Positions 21,185 through 29,722 of a stretch of DNA of 64,000 nt are shown here, piece by piece. The stretch is taken from positions 124,001-188,000 of the forward strand of contig NZ_JXQI01000021.1 of NCBI RefSeq assembly GCF_000834015.1, written 5' to 3'. The stretch comes from Prevotella pectinovora. GTDB taxonomy: Bacteria > Bacteroidota > Bacteroidia > Bacteroidales > Bacteroidaceae. The position numbers and the translations under genes were made by a program. Under the pieces are notes generated by a model that saw nothing but the letters and a program-made list of their open reading frames with translations, had not been told where the DNA came from and made no database searches. Each line of letters opens with the position of its first letter. Position 1 is the first letter of the stretch.

Positions 21185-21202
21185 AGGAGCCATCCGGCTC
21201 CT
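21185..21202 (+). promoter_or_regulatory. Hairpin between rpoA and rplQ
   Basis: AGGAGCC / GGCTCCT perfect 7-bp stem with a 4-nt ATCC loop, in the 73-bp gap. No T tract follows, so a processing or regulatory hairpin is more likely than a terminator. Confidence 0.45.
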
Positions 21203-21240
21203 CCTGCCGTTGCGAAACTCCTTAAAACAAGAAACAAAAA

Positions 21241-21732
21241 ATGAGACATAATAAAAAATTCAACCATCTGGGTCGTACTGCTGACCATCGCAAGGCAATG
21301 TTGACAAACATGGCTATCTCCCTGATCAAGCACAAAAGAATCACTACGACCCTCGCAAAGGCTAAGGCCTTGAAGAAGTTCGTAGAACCTCTTATCACAC
21401 GTTCGAAGAACGACACAACAACTTCACGCCGTGTAGTTTTCCGTTATCTTCAGGACAAGTACGCTGTTACTGAGTTGTTCAAAGAGATTTCTACAAAAGT
21501 GGCTGATCGTCCAGGAGGATACACACGTATCATCAAGTTGGGCATCCGTAAGGGTGACGCAGCAGAGATGGCATTCATCGAGCTGGTAGACTATGATGAG
21601 AACATGGCCAAGACTCCAAAGGCAGCTGCCAAGAAGACTCGTCGTAGCCGCAAGGCTGCTCCAAAGGCAGAGGCTCCAGTAGAGGCACCTGCAGCAGAGG
21701 AGGCAAAGGCTGAGGAAGCTAAGGCAGAATAA
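21241..21732 (+). CDS. rplQ: 50S ribosomal protein L17
   Basis: 163 residues. The core ([21 protein letters not shown] ... [10 protein letters not shown]) is the usual 120 residues; beyond it there is a low-complexity Lys/Ala/Glu/Pro tail of about 40 residues. Last gene of the cluster. Confidence 0.97.
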   Translation: MRHNKKFNHLGRTADHRKAMLTNMAISLIKHKRITTTLAKAKALKKFVEPLITRSKNDTTTSRRVVFRYLQDKYAVTELFKEISTKVADRPGGYTRIIKLGIRKGDAAEMAFIELVDYDENMAKTPKAAAKKTRRSRKAAPKAEAPVEAPAAEEAKAEEAKAE

Positions 21733-21759
21733 TTCTCCGAATATATCTCATAGGAATTA

Positions 21760-21790
21760 ATCCGTCCCATCTCGGGGCGGATTTTTTTTT
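21760..21790 (+). terminator. Rho-independent terminator of the ribosomal cluster
   Basis: ATCCGTCCC (21760-21768) pairs with GGGGCGGAT (21774-21782), one T-G pair, followed by nine T. Confidence 0.9.
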
Positions 21791-21813
21791 GGTACGCTTA
21801 TCCCAGATATTTA

Positions 21814-21897
21814 TGCCGTTTGTTCCCATTGTGTTGCCGTTTGTTCCAAATCGGGGGAAATGACGTTTTCATGAGTGGCGGTTATTCTCTATTTTTG
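21814..21897 (+). promoter_or_regulatory. Promoter with 21-bp-spaced direct repeat (LytTR-type site)
   Basis: TGCCGTTTGTTCC occurs at 21814-21826 and again at 21835-21847, a 21-bp period (two helical turns). This matches the architecture and the core (CCGTTTGT) of LytTR-family response regulator sites. It lies about 43 bp upstream of a -7 box TATTTTTG at 21890-21897, in front of the lipoprotein gene. Confidence 0.6.
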
Positions 21898-22002
21898 TAG
21901 TGCAATTCATATACGATTGCACAGCAGAGATAATCAATATTATGTTAACATCAATCCCCTAAAAACATTTGTGGATTTGACTAAAACAAGGAGAACAAGA
22001 AC

Positions 22003-22998
22003 ATGAACAAGAAATTTTTCGATTATGGCAAGTCATTCAGCAGGATGGGAATGGCAGTAGTAGCAGCACTTGCACTTACAGCAGGTTTCGCATCGTGCGG
22101 TGATGACGATGATGAAGGCGGATCGCCTACACCCAATACCGAGTCAGGCGTTCTGGAGACCACTTCAGGTAAGAAGGTGAGAGTGACAGGTGCCGGCAAC
22201 CTTACATATTCCTACAACAGCGACGGCACGCTGGCATCCTTCGGTTATGGCAGCCATCCGTATGAGGCAAGCTACAACCCATTCATCTTTACACAAGACA
22301 ACTACGGCAACGGCTATAAAGACGTCAGTGTGGTCAGCAACATCCGTACGAACGGCAGCGGATACATCACCGGCTGCACCGAGAAATACGACTATGAAAG
22401 CTCCGACTCAGAGGAGCATGGTTCGGGCAGCGTCAGCGTGAGCTACAACGACAAAGGCAACGTTACGAGAATCAAGGGCAGCGGTTCCGGCTATTACATC
22501 GAGGATGGACAAAAGGAGAAATACAGTTCCTCATTCGATTATTCCTTCACATGGAACGACGGCAAACTCCGGAAGGCTGTCTACACATTCGTTGAGGATG
22601 GTGAGAAAGACGTCGAAACCTTAGTCTTCGACTATGATGATGCCAAGGCAAACGTAACACTCCAATATGTGCCTAACTTCCTCAACGAAGAGTCAGACTC
22701 GTTCCTCGCCGGCCTGTTCTTTATCGGTTATGTAGGCAAGGGCCCGTCATACTTCCCGACCGGTGTAGACTACACTATGAAAGATTATGAAGGCACAGAG
22801 AACAAATACTACAACCTCACATATTCACTGAATTCAGACGGCACCGTATACCGCTACGGAGGAATGGAAAGCGGTTATATGTCATATTCCAGCGTCAGCG
22901 GAACCACGCCACGAAGCGTTTCTATGGCTCCTGCTGCCTCAGACAAAGTGAAGAGAAGCATTTTCAGCAGCATCCACAGAAGATTCATGAACAGATAA
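22003..22998 (+). CDS. Lipoprotein of unknown function
   Basis: 331 residues with a lipoprotein signal peptide ending AGFASC, then DDDDEGG, an acidic stretch after the Cys that is typical of surface-exported Bacteroidota lipoproteins. The body is Tyr/Gly/Ser/Asp-rich beta-type sequence with YSYNSDGTL and YSLNSDGTV blocks, resembling YD/RHS-like strand repeats, but I do not recognise a named family. Single gene with its own promoter and terminator (23037-23073). Confidence 0.75.
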   Translation: MNKKFFDYGKSFSRMGMAVVAALALTAGFASCGDDDDEGGSPTPNTESGVLETTSGKKVRVTGAGNLTYSYNSDGTLASFGYGSHPYEASYNPFIFTQDNYGNGYKDVSVVSNIRTNGSGYITGCTEKYDYESSDSEEHGSGSVSVSYNDKGNVTRIKGSGSGYYIEDGQKEKYSSSFDYSFTWNDGKLRKAVYTFVEDGEKDVETLVFDYDDAKANVTLQYVPNFLNEESDSFLAGLFFIGYVGKGPSYFPTGVDYTMKDYEGTENKYYNLTYSLNSDGTVYRYGGMESGYMSYSSVSGTTPRSVSMAPAASDKVKRSIFSSIHRRFMNR

Positions 22999-23036
22999 CC
23001 CCCGACTATCAAGCAGGTTTATCCCTTATGCCATAT

Positions 23037-23073
23037 AATCCCGGCCTTCCAATGCGTAAGGTCGGGATTTTTC
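23037..23073 (+). terminator. Terminator after the lipoprotein gene
   Basis: AATCCCGGCCTT (23037-23048) pairs with AAGGTCGGGATT (23058-23069), one G-T pair, followed by TTT. Confidence 0.85.
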
Positions 23074-23076
23074 CGT

Positions 23077-23262
23077 CTATGTATTGTCCGACAATATCAA
23101 GGAATCCCCATGAAACACATTAGGTGCTGCAAGTTCAGTCTCTATCATTCTGTAGAAGCTGTCCTTGTAGTCAATGTCATAGTAGCCAATAAGCAATGCA
23201 AGGAAATCCCCAAGAGAAAGGTTCTCTTCATGGAGGACATCTGTATTGATTGTAATTTTCAT
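23077..23262 (-). CDS. Short hypothetical protein, possibly an N-terminal fragment
   Basis: 61 residues, MKITINTDVLHEENLSLGDFLALLIGYYD.... It starts like a soluble domain but stops abruptly after SLILSDNT next to the terminator of the neighbouring gene, which suggests a truncated remnant of a longer protein. No function proposed. Confidence 0.4.
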   Translation of the reverse strand: MKITINTDVLHEENLSLGDFLALLIGYYDIDYKDSFYRMIETELAAPNVFHGDSLILSDNT

Positions 23263-23394
23263 TGTCTTTTGTTTTTAAAGGGTTATCAATAAAAAGCACA
23301 CCCCCTGGAGAGGAGCTGTGCTAGTTACTTTCTTGTTATTATAATTAGTTTTTGGGTAGATAGTCTGCAATGCTGTTTTTTACAATATTCATTC

Positions 23395-23754
23395 TTAAAA
23401 TGTACCTTGCTTGGCATGTGTTATAAATCTTTCAATTAATGGTCTGAAAATAATCAATTGGTCTAAAAGTAGAGTTTGACAAGAAGAACCTTTAAATTTG
23501 AAATAGGAAAAGTCATCAGTTGAAGCAATATTCAGCCAATATTCATCATCTATTTTGGCTTGCTCAATAAACTCCTTAAAGACACTTTCCGAATTGTCCT
23601 TGAGGTAGTTACGCATTTCTTCATCAGAATTAAAATAACTGTACAATCCTTTAAACCATTTACTATAGAAAATAACAAGTTTCTTACCTTCAACTTCTAT
23701 AGTTGCAATTATATTATCTTCATTTATTGAAGTTCTTATCTCTTCCTTTGTCAT
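23395..23754 (-). CDS. Putative immunity protein
   Basis: 119 residues, acidic, AT-rich gene without signal peptide, located 18 bp downstream of the 509-residue gene. Size, cytosolic nature and position after a large putative effector fit an immunity protein. No family recognised. Confidence 0.45.
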   Translation of the reverse strand: MTKEEIRTSINEDNIIATIEVEGKKLVIFYSKWFKGLYSYFNSDEEMRNYLKDNSESVFKEFIEQAKIDDEYWLNIASTDDFSYFKFKGSSCQTLLLDQLIIFRPLIERFITHAKQGTF

Positions 23755-23772
23755 AAATATTTATTATTAAAC

Positions 23773-25302
23773 CTATTTTGATTTTCTTTCAATACCTTTT
23801 GTATCCCTGAAAATGGCTTCAGCAGGTGTCGCAGGATCATATAGAACGTTTCTCCATTCATCAGGATTAAGAAGATACCCTCTTGTGTCAGCTTTTCCTA
23901 ACTGTGCTCCAACCCATTCTGGAAGAGTCATTATTTCTTTTTGGCTCATTTTTGATATATCTTGGAAAGGTATTACCTCACTTTTAAACTTTGGTTGAAA
24001 TACCCAATCCATGAATTTATAGTCTTTGACTCTTGGTGAGTTAGATGCTTCTCTTGTGAGTTTTCGTATCTCTGAAGCATAATCTGCGGAATTTGGTTTT
24101 TCTATAACAAATTTTACATTTGATGTATTTTCAATGTCATCAAGAGCATTAAAAGTATTTTTCAATTTGTTGTTTGTAACAGTTTTCATTCCCATTTTGG
24201 AAGCTATTCCTAGATCAATGTCATTTCCAGAGAAGAACATAACTTTAGATGGTTTTACCAAGACATTATCTCCATACGTGAAGGTATCTGAAGGTCTTGT
24301 AGAAATAACATGTTTACCAAGTAAGGTTTTACCTGGAAATGCCATAACTGACGATGTATTCCAATCTCCTCTATCATGTTTTCTGACCGGCACATCTGTT
24401 GTCATATTTGTAATTATTGGACTGTCTACTCCCCTGCCATTTTCAAATGCAAATGTATTAATTGGAGAAGTAATCTGAATTTTTCCATCTTTTATTACTG
24501 GCATTCGTTTTGATGCTTTATATAAAGTTGGTAATTCCACATCGTTGCCATAATAGAATTTGCCTGCATAATATCTTGGATATTGAGCAAAGGGACTATG
24601 CCAAGCTGCTATTCCCAGCCCTTTCCCCAATTCATACATTGGTTTTACTAATTGTGCCAAAGTCGATACATCCAAGGCTGTTTCAGGGGTAAATGTTCCA
24701 TTCTGAATGTCTTGTAGTCCTTTAGCACCAGATAAGGAAGTTGCAGCTGCATCTATCCATGGGAACAGTCTGTTGTACTTTGCTGTGTCAGCAAAGAAGC
24801 CCAGCCCTCTTGTAATGCCTTGACCTAAAGCGGTTGATGCAACACCATCCATAAAGGGGGCTGCAATTACTCCAAATGGCGCTGCTGTTGCAACATCTCT
24901 CCAAGCTGCAGCATTAGGGTGTTGCTTGTCCCAGAGGGCATAGTCCTTTGCTCCTCTGACAGCGGCATCCTTAAGATGTGGGTTATACTCTCTGTGGGGA
25001 GCATTATTGACTTTTGTCTTGTCATTGCTCATTGTAAGATACTGATTGAAAGCATCAGAGAGCAATCCCCGCTTAACTTCCTTTGATGGTGTCACCACTA
25101 CTTCATCAAGATTATGCTGCATCATGACTGGGATAGCCTTGCCATCTTTCATTCCATAGTAGTTTCCCTTGCTGTCTGCAAACACCTGCCTCTTCTTTAC
25201 TGTGCCGTCAGGTTCCTCTATTCCCATTGTTGTGGTGGGGAACTTCTGGTTGCCCAGTGTGAGAGGTATGCTCCAATCAAAATCTCTTAAATATCCTGCC
25301 AT
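23773..25302 (-). CDS. Putative polymorphic-toxin-like effector
   Basis: 509 residues, no signal peptide. The N-terminal 120 residues contain VDEVVVTPS-like text (NLDEVVVTPSKEVKRGLLSDAFNQYL); a hydrophobic Gly/Ala-rich segment occupies about 130-165 (VATAAPFGVIAAPFMDGVASTALGQGI); the C-terminal 250 residues are mixed alpha/beta. This order (targeting part, central hydrophobic part, variable C-terminus, small gene behind) resembles secreted effectors, but no catalytic motif is visible. Promoter: minus-strand -7 TATCTTTGC at 25327-25335. The pair is clearly more AT-rich than its neighbours, suggesting acquisition. Confidence 0.45.
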   Translation of the reverse strand: MAGYLRDFDWSIPLTLGNQKFPTTTMGIEEPDGTVKKRQVFADSKGNYYGMKDGKAIPVMMQHNLDEVVVTPSKEVKRGLLSDAFNQYLTMSNDKTKVNNAPHREYNPHLKDAAVRGAKDYALWDKQHPNAAAWRDVATAAPFGVIAAPFMDGVASTALGQGITRGLGFFADTAKYNRLFPWIDAAATSLSGAKGLQDIQNGTFTPETALDVSTLAQLVKPMYELGKGLGIAAWHSPFAQYPRYYAGKFYYGNDVELPTLYKASKRMPVIKDGKIQITSPINTFAFENGRGVDSPIITNMTTDVPVRKHDRGDWNTSSVMAFPGKTLLGKHVISTRPSDTFTYGDNVLVKPSKVMFFSGNDIDLGIASKMGMKTVTNNKLKNTFNALDDIENTSNVKFVIEKPNSADYASEIRKLTREASNSPRVKDYKFMDWVFQPKFKSEVIPFQDISKMSQKEIMTLPEWVGAQLGKADTRGYLLNPDEWRNVLYDPATPAEAIFRDTKGIERKSK

Positions 25303-25626
25303 ACTATTTATTTTTTTTAATTCTCAGCAAAGATAACAAAAGCAGGGGAGAGGGTAAAGGAGCTAATGAAAGTCCTTAGATAATCTCTTGTTTTCGCTAA
25401 TAATGTTAACAGATACAAAGATATGAATTTATTCAGCATGTTGTATATGATGATACCTCATTTCTTTATAATTTCATTCAGTTCAGCAATGGATTGTATA
25501 TATGGCATACTTGCAGTCTTTTGTTTTTTTAAGGTGTCTTTTGCTCGTTTCTGATTCTCATTATCCCGCTATTACTCCTTAATCCTCAGATGAAATCCAC
25601 TCTTCCCAAAATCACAATCCAGGCGG

Positions 25627-25651
25627 GCCTGATGGCCGATTAAGGCTAAAC
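25627..25651 (+). repeat. Dispersed intergenic repeat, copy 1
   Basis: Core CTGATGGCCGATTAAGGC; see the finding on the six-copy family. Confidence 0.5.
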
Positions 25652-25704
25652 CAGGCGTCATTACCATTATTTGGCTCCTCTTCTATCAAAAAAAATGAAT
25701 TTCC

Positions 25705-25737
25705 TTTGCCTCTCTCAAAGCTTTCTTATAACTTTGC
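25705..25737 (+). promoter_or_regulatory. hydA promoter
   Basis: TTTG at 25705-25708, 20-nt spacer, TAACTTTGC at 25729-25737. This is a full match to the Bacteroidota sigma-ABfr promoter; leader about 55 nt. Confidence 0.75.
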
Positions 25738-25797
25738 CCAAAGTTTTGCGCCAGACTGTTCTGGCTGTTGTTTAACCTATAAATCTGAAATAAGAAT

Positions 25798-27270
25798 ATG
25801 CCATTTACGAACAATGTCATGATTGTCCGTCACAAGCTGTTGACCGAACTTGTGAAGCTATGGAAAAATGACGAATTAGTAGACCGCATTGACCGTCTGC
25901 CTATCCAATTGAGTCCCCGCCGTTCAAAACACGAAGGACGTTGCTGTGTACACAAAGAGAGAGCAGTATGGAGATATAAGTCACTTCCGTTGTTGGGCAT
26001 GACGATGGAAGACGAAACCGACGAGCTGACACCTCTCTCAGAATTTGCTTTCCGCGCCATGAAGAGAGCCGGCAGCGGTGCTCCAAGAGAAGATATCCTT
26101 ACCGTTATCGACGAGGCTTGTTCATCCTGCGTTCAGATCAATTATGAAATCACCAATCTGTGCCGTGGATGTATCGCCCGCCATTGTATGACCAACTGTC
26201 CCAAGAAGGCCGTCCATCTGAAGAAGAACGGACAGGCATTCATCGACCACGATGCTTGTATCAGCTGTGGTATCTGTCACGACAGCTGCCCATACCATGC
26301 CATCGTATACATACCCGTTCCTTGCGAGGAGTCATGCCCGGTAAAGGCAATCAGCAAAGACGAGCGTGGCATAGAGCATATCGACGAGAGCAAGTGTATA
26401 TACTGCGGAAAATGTCTCAACGCATGTCCGTTTGGCGCCATTATGGAGGTATCCCAGGTATTCGACGTGCTCTATAGAATCCGTAGCAAGAAGAAGCTTG
26501 TGGCCATCGTTGCCCCTGCAATCCTCGGCCAGTTCAAGGCAGAGAAAGACCAGGTCTACGGCGCACTCCGCGAGGTGGGCTTTGCCGACGTCATCGAGGT
26601 GGCACAGGGCGCCATGGAGACCGTAGAGCGTGAGGGCCACGAGCTGCTGGAAAGACTCGAAGAAGGTCAGCCCTTCATGACCACCTCTTGCTGTCCTTCA
26701 TACAAGGAGATGGTGAAGAAACACGCTCCCGACATGGCGAAATACGTTTCCGACACCCGTTCGCCGATGTATTACACCGCCCGTCTGGCAAAGCAGCAGC
26801 ATCCAGACGCCGATGTAGTGTTCATCGGTCCGTGCGTTGCCAAGCGCAAGGAAGCCCAGAGCGACGAAGCTGTGGACTTCGTTCTCACATTCGAGGAAAT
26901 CTCTTCCGTGATCGACGGACTGGGCATCGACATGGGCACCACCGCTCCATATAGCATGGCGGTGCAGTCGGTGCGCGAGGCACATGCTTTCGGAGAGTTG
27001 GGCGGCGTGACAGGCGCCGTGAAGGCATATCTCAAGGAGAAAGCCGAGTCATTGCAGGCAATCCAGGTTTCTAACCTGACAAAGAAGAACATCGCCATGC
27101 TGCGGGCTTACGGCAAGTCAGGAAAGGCTCCTGCCAAGTTCATCGAGGTCATGGCATGCGAGGGCGGATGTATCACCGGACCTTGCGTCCACAATGAGCT
27201 GAAAGCCGGAAAGCGCCAGTTCGACAAGGAATTGGGCAAGGAGACAAAGACCTATGATGATATGGATTGA
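25798..27270 (+). CDS. hydA: Monomeric [FeFe] hydrogenase (group B-like)
   Basis: 490 residues; reversible reduction of protons to H2 with reduced ferredoxin. Cys-rich N-terminal half with two clear ferredoxin-type CxxCxxCxxxCP sets (ACISCGICHDSCP near 163, KCIYCGKCLNACP near 201) and further Cys near 110-130. H-cluster motifs: L1 TSCCPSY near residue 295, L2 GPCVAKRKEA near 343, L3 EVMACEGGCITGPC near 450. L1 has the double Cys including the proton-transfer residue. Its last codons overlap the hydE start. Cytoplasmic, no signal. Confidence 0.93.
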   Translation: MPFTNNVMIVRHKLLTELVKLWKNDELVDRIDRLPIQLSPRRSKHEGRCCVHKERAVWRYKSLPLLGMTMEDETDELTPLSEFAFRAMKRAGSGAPREDILTVIDEACSSCVQINYEITNLCRGCIARHCMTNCPKKAVHLKKNGQAFIDHDACISCGICHDSCPYHAIVYIPVPCEESCPVKAISKDERGIEHIDESKCIYCGKCLNACPFGAIMEVSQVFDVLYRIRSKKKLVAIVAPAILGQFKAEKDQVYGALREVGFADVIEVAQGAMETVEREGHELLERLEEGQPFMTTSCCPSYKEMVKKHAPDMAKYVSDTRSPMYYTARLAKQQHPDADVVFIGPCVAKRKEAQSDEAVDFVLTFEEISSVIDGLGIDMGTTAPYSMAVQSVREAHAFGELGGVTGAVKAYLKEKAESLQAIQVSNLTKKNIAMLRAYGKSGKAPAKFIEVMACEGGCITGPCVHNELKAGKRQFDKELGKETKTYDDMD

Positions 27271-28285
27271 CAAACTACGCAGAGACCATGCTCTCGCGCC
27301 AGACGAATACCGGCAGCTGCTGGCAACGACAGACACCGATGCCGTGGAATATCTGCATCGGCAGGCGCGGGAGGTGGCTCTCAGGCAGTTTGGTCATGAC
27401 ATCTATATACGCGGACTGATAGAGGTGGGCAACCGCTGCCGCAACAATTGCTACTATTGCGGCATACGGGCAGCCAACATGTCGGTGGCGCGTTACGAAC
27501 TGACAAAAGAACAAATCCTGACCTCTTGCCGGGAAGGCTATAAGCTGGGCTTCCGCACTTTTGTATTGCAAGGTGGCGAGAAGTCTGGCTCTTATGCTAT
27601 GTGGGAAGACGTGGTCAGCGAGATACGCCTCGCCTATCCCGACTGTGCCATCACGCTCTCGCTGGGCGAGATGACGAGGAGCGAATACGAGGGACTGTTC
27701 CGTGCCGGCGCCAACCGCTATCTGCTGAGGCATGAAACATATAATGCCGACCATTACCGCAGGCTCCATCCGGAGTCTATGTCAAGAGAACACCGGCTGC
27801 AATGTCTGCAATGGCTCAAAGAAACCGGCTATCAGACCGGCACCGGCATCATGGTGGGCAGCCCCGGACAGACTCTGGACCATCTGGTGGAGGACATCTG
27901 CTTCATCCGGCGTTTCCAGCCGCAGATGATAGGCATCGGACCCTTCATACCCCAGCATGACACACCTTTCAGGGATTGCCGTCCGGGAAGTGCCGACCTC
28001 ACCCTGCGCCTGCTCTCCATCTTCCGCCTGATGTTCCCGTCGGTGCTGATACCAGCCACTACGGCGCTCTCCACACTCCTGCCCGACGGCAAGGCCCGGG
28101 GCATACTGGCAGGAGCCAATGTGGTGATGCCAAACCTCTCGCCGGCGGCATACCGCTCCAGCTATGCGCTCTACGACAACAAGGCGGCGATGGGCACGGA
28201 GGCAGCCGAAGGGCTGGCCCTGCTGAAACAAGAATTGGATAAAATCGGGTATCGTATATCTACGGCTCGTGGTGATTTTAAATGA
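27254..28285 (+). CDS. hydE: [FeFe] hydrogenase maturation radical SAM enzyme HydE
   Basis: 343 residues. Radical SAM motif CRNNCYYCGI (CX3CX2C) near residue 56 and FVLQGGEKSGSY after it; the C-terminal half has GIGPFIPQHDTPF typical of HydE. HydE works on the HydG product to build the dithiomethylamine bridge of the 2Fe subcluster. Overlaps hydA by 17 bp and hydG by 4 bp. Confidence 0.95.
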   Translation: MMIWIDKLRRDHALAPDEYRQLLATTDTDAVEYLHRQAREVALRQFGHDIYIRGLIEVGNRCRNNCYYCGIRAANMSVARYELTKEQILTSCREGYKLGFRTFVLQGGEKSGSYAMWEDVVSEIRLAYPDCAITLSLGEMTRSEYEGLFRAGANRYLLRHETYNADHYRRLHPESMSREHRLQCLQWLKETGYQTGTGIMVGSPGQTLDHLVEDICFIRRFQPQMIGIGPFIPQHDTPFRDCRPGSADLTLRLLSIFRLMFPSVLIPATTALSTLLPDGKARGILAGANVVMPNLSPAAYRSSYALYDNKAAMGTEAAEGLALLKQELDKIGYRISTARGDFK

Positions 28286-29715
28286 ATAATGACATGGACA
28301 AGATCTTTAATCCTGCCTCCGGTGAGGCAGAAGAGTTTATCAACCATCAGGAGATTCTCGATACGCTGCAATACGCATCGGAGCATAAGAACGATCGGGA
28401 GCTGATAGAGAATCTGCTTGAGAAGGCGGCGAAATGCGGCGGACTGACCCACCGTGAGGCTGCCGTGCTCCTGGAGTGCGACGTCCCCGATCTGGTAGAC
28501 CGCATCTTCCATCTGGCAAAAGAGATAAAGCAGCGCTTCTACGGCAACCGCATCGTGATGTTCGCACCGCTCTATCTCTCCAACTATTGCGTGAACGGCT
28601 GCGTATATTGTCCGTACCACGCCAAGAACAAGACCATACCCCGCCGCAAGCTCACCCAGGAGGAAATCAGACGAGAGGTCGTAGCCCTGCAGGATATGGG
28701 TCACAAGCGTCTGGCGCTCGAAGCCGGCGAAGACCCGCGCAATAATCCTATAGAATACATCCTGGAGTCTATCCGGACCATATACGGCATCCATCACAAG
28801 AATGGAGCCATCCGCCGCGTCAATGTGAATATCGCCGCCACCACGGTGGAGAACTACCGCCGCCTGAAAGACGCCGGCATCGGCACGTATATCCTCTTTC
28901 AGGAGACATACCACAAGAAGCACTACGAGGAACTCCACCCCAGAGGTCCCAAGAGCAACTACGCCTACCACACCGAAGCTATGGACCGCGCCATGGAGGG
29001 CGGCATCGACGATGTGGGCATCGGCGTTCTCTTCGGTCTCAACCTCTATCGCTACGATTTCGTGGGCCTCATGATGCACGCCGAGCATCTGGAGACAAAG
29101 TTCGGAGTAGGTCCACACACCATCAGCGTGCCCCGAATCTGTCCGGCAGACGATATCTCAACAGAGGACTTCCCCGACGCCATTTCCGACGAGATGTTCG
29201 AGCGCATCGTCGCCGTCATCCGCATCGCCGTTCCATACACCGGCATGATCATCTCCACCCGTGAGTCAGAGGCCGTGCGCCGCCGTGTGCTGGAGCTTGG
29301 CGTGTCGCAGATCAGCGGCGGTTCGCGCACCAGCGTGGGAGGCTATGCCGACTCAAAGCCGGAGCATACCGAGCAGTTTGACGTCAGCGACCATCGCTCG
29401 TTGGACGAGGTGGTGGGCTGGCTGCTCGATTTGGGACATATACCGAGCTTCTGCACCGCCTGCTATCGCGAAGGACGCACCGGCGACCGCTTCATGTCGC
29501 TGCTCAAGGCCGGACAGATAGCAAACTGCTGCGGACCCAATGCCCTGATGACGCTGCAGGAGTATCTCGAAGACTATGCCTCGCCTGAGACCCGGGCGAA
29601 GGGACAGCAGGAGATTGCCAAGGCGTTGGAGCATATCCCGAACCCGAAGATAAAGGCGATTGCCACGAAGCGGCTGGAAGATATAAAACAAGGAAAGAGA
29701 GATTTCAGATTCTGA
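28282..29715 (+). CDS. hydG: [FeFe] hydrogenase maturation radical SAM tyrosine lyase HydG
   Basis: 477 residues. Radical SAM CVNGCVYCPYH near residue 106 and a C-terminal auxiliary-cluster region with FCTACYREGRTGDRF and CCGPNALMTLQEYL. Cleaves tyrosine and makes the Fe(CO)(CN) synthon for the H-cluster. Confidence 0.96.
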   Translation: MNNDMDKIFNPASGEAEEFINHQEILDTLQYASEHKNDRELIENLLEKAAKCGGLTHREAAVLLECDVPDLVDRIFHLAKEIKQRFYGNRIVMFAPLYLSNYCVNGCVYCPYHAKNKTIPRRKLTQEEIRREVVALQDMGHKRLALEAGEDPRNNPIEYILESIRTIYGIHHKNGAIRRVNVNIAATTVENYRRLKDAGIGTYILFQETYHKKHYEELHPRGPKSNYAYHTEAMDRAMEGGIDDVGIGVLFGLNLYRYDFVGLMMHAEHLETKFGVGPHTISVPRICPADDISTEDFPDAISDEMFERIVAVIRIAVPYTGMIISTRESEAVRRRVLELGVSQISGGSRTSVGGYADSKPEHTEQFDVSDHRSLDEVVGWLLDLGHIPSFCTACYREGRTGDRFMSLLKAGQIANCCGPNALMTLQEYLEDYASPETRAKGQQEIAKALEHIPNPKIKAIATKRLEDIKQGKRDFRF

Positions 29716-29722
29716 CATAGAT

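Larger units (their letters stand above)
25303..25797. other. 495-bp intergenic region
   Basis: No ORF supported. It holds the minus-strand promoter of the effector-like gene, one copy of a dispersed repeat (25627-25651) and the hydA promoter. Confidence 0.6.

Noticed and set aside
28171..29118. Minus-strand ORF of 315 codons
   Set aside because: Shadow of hydG and the end of hydE, which carry radical SAM motifs.
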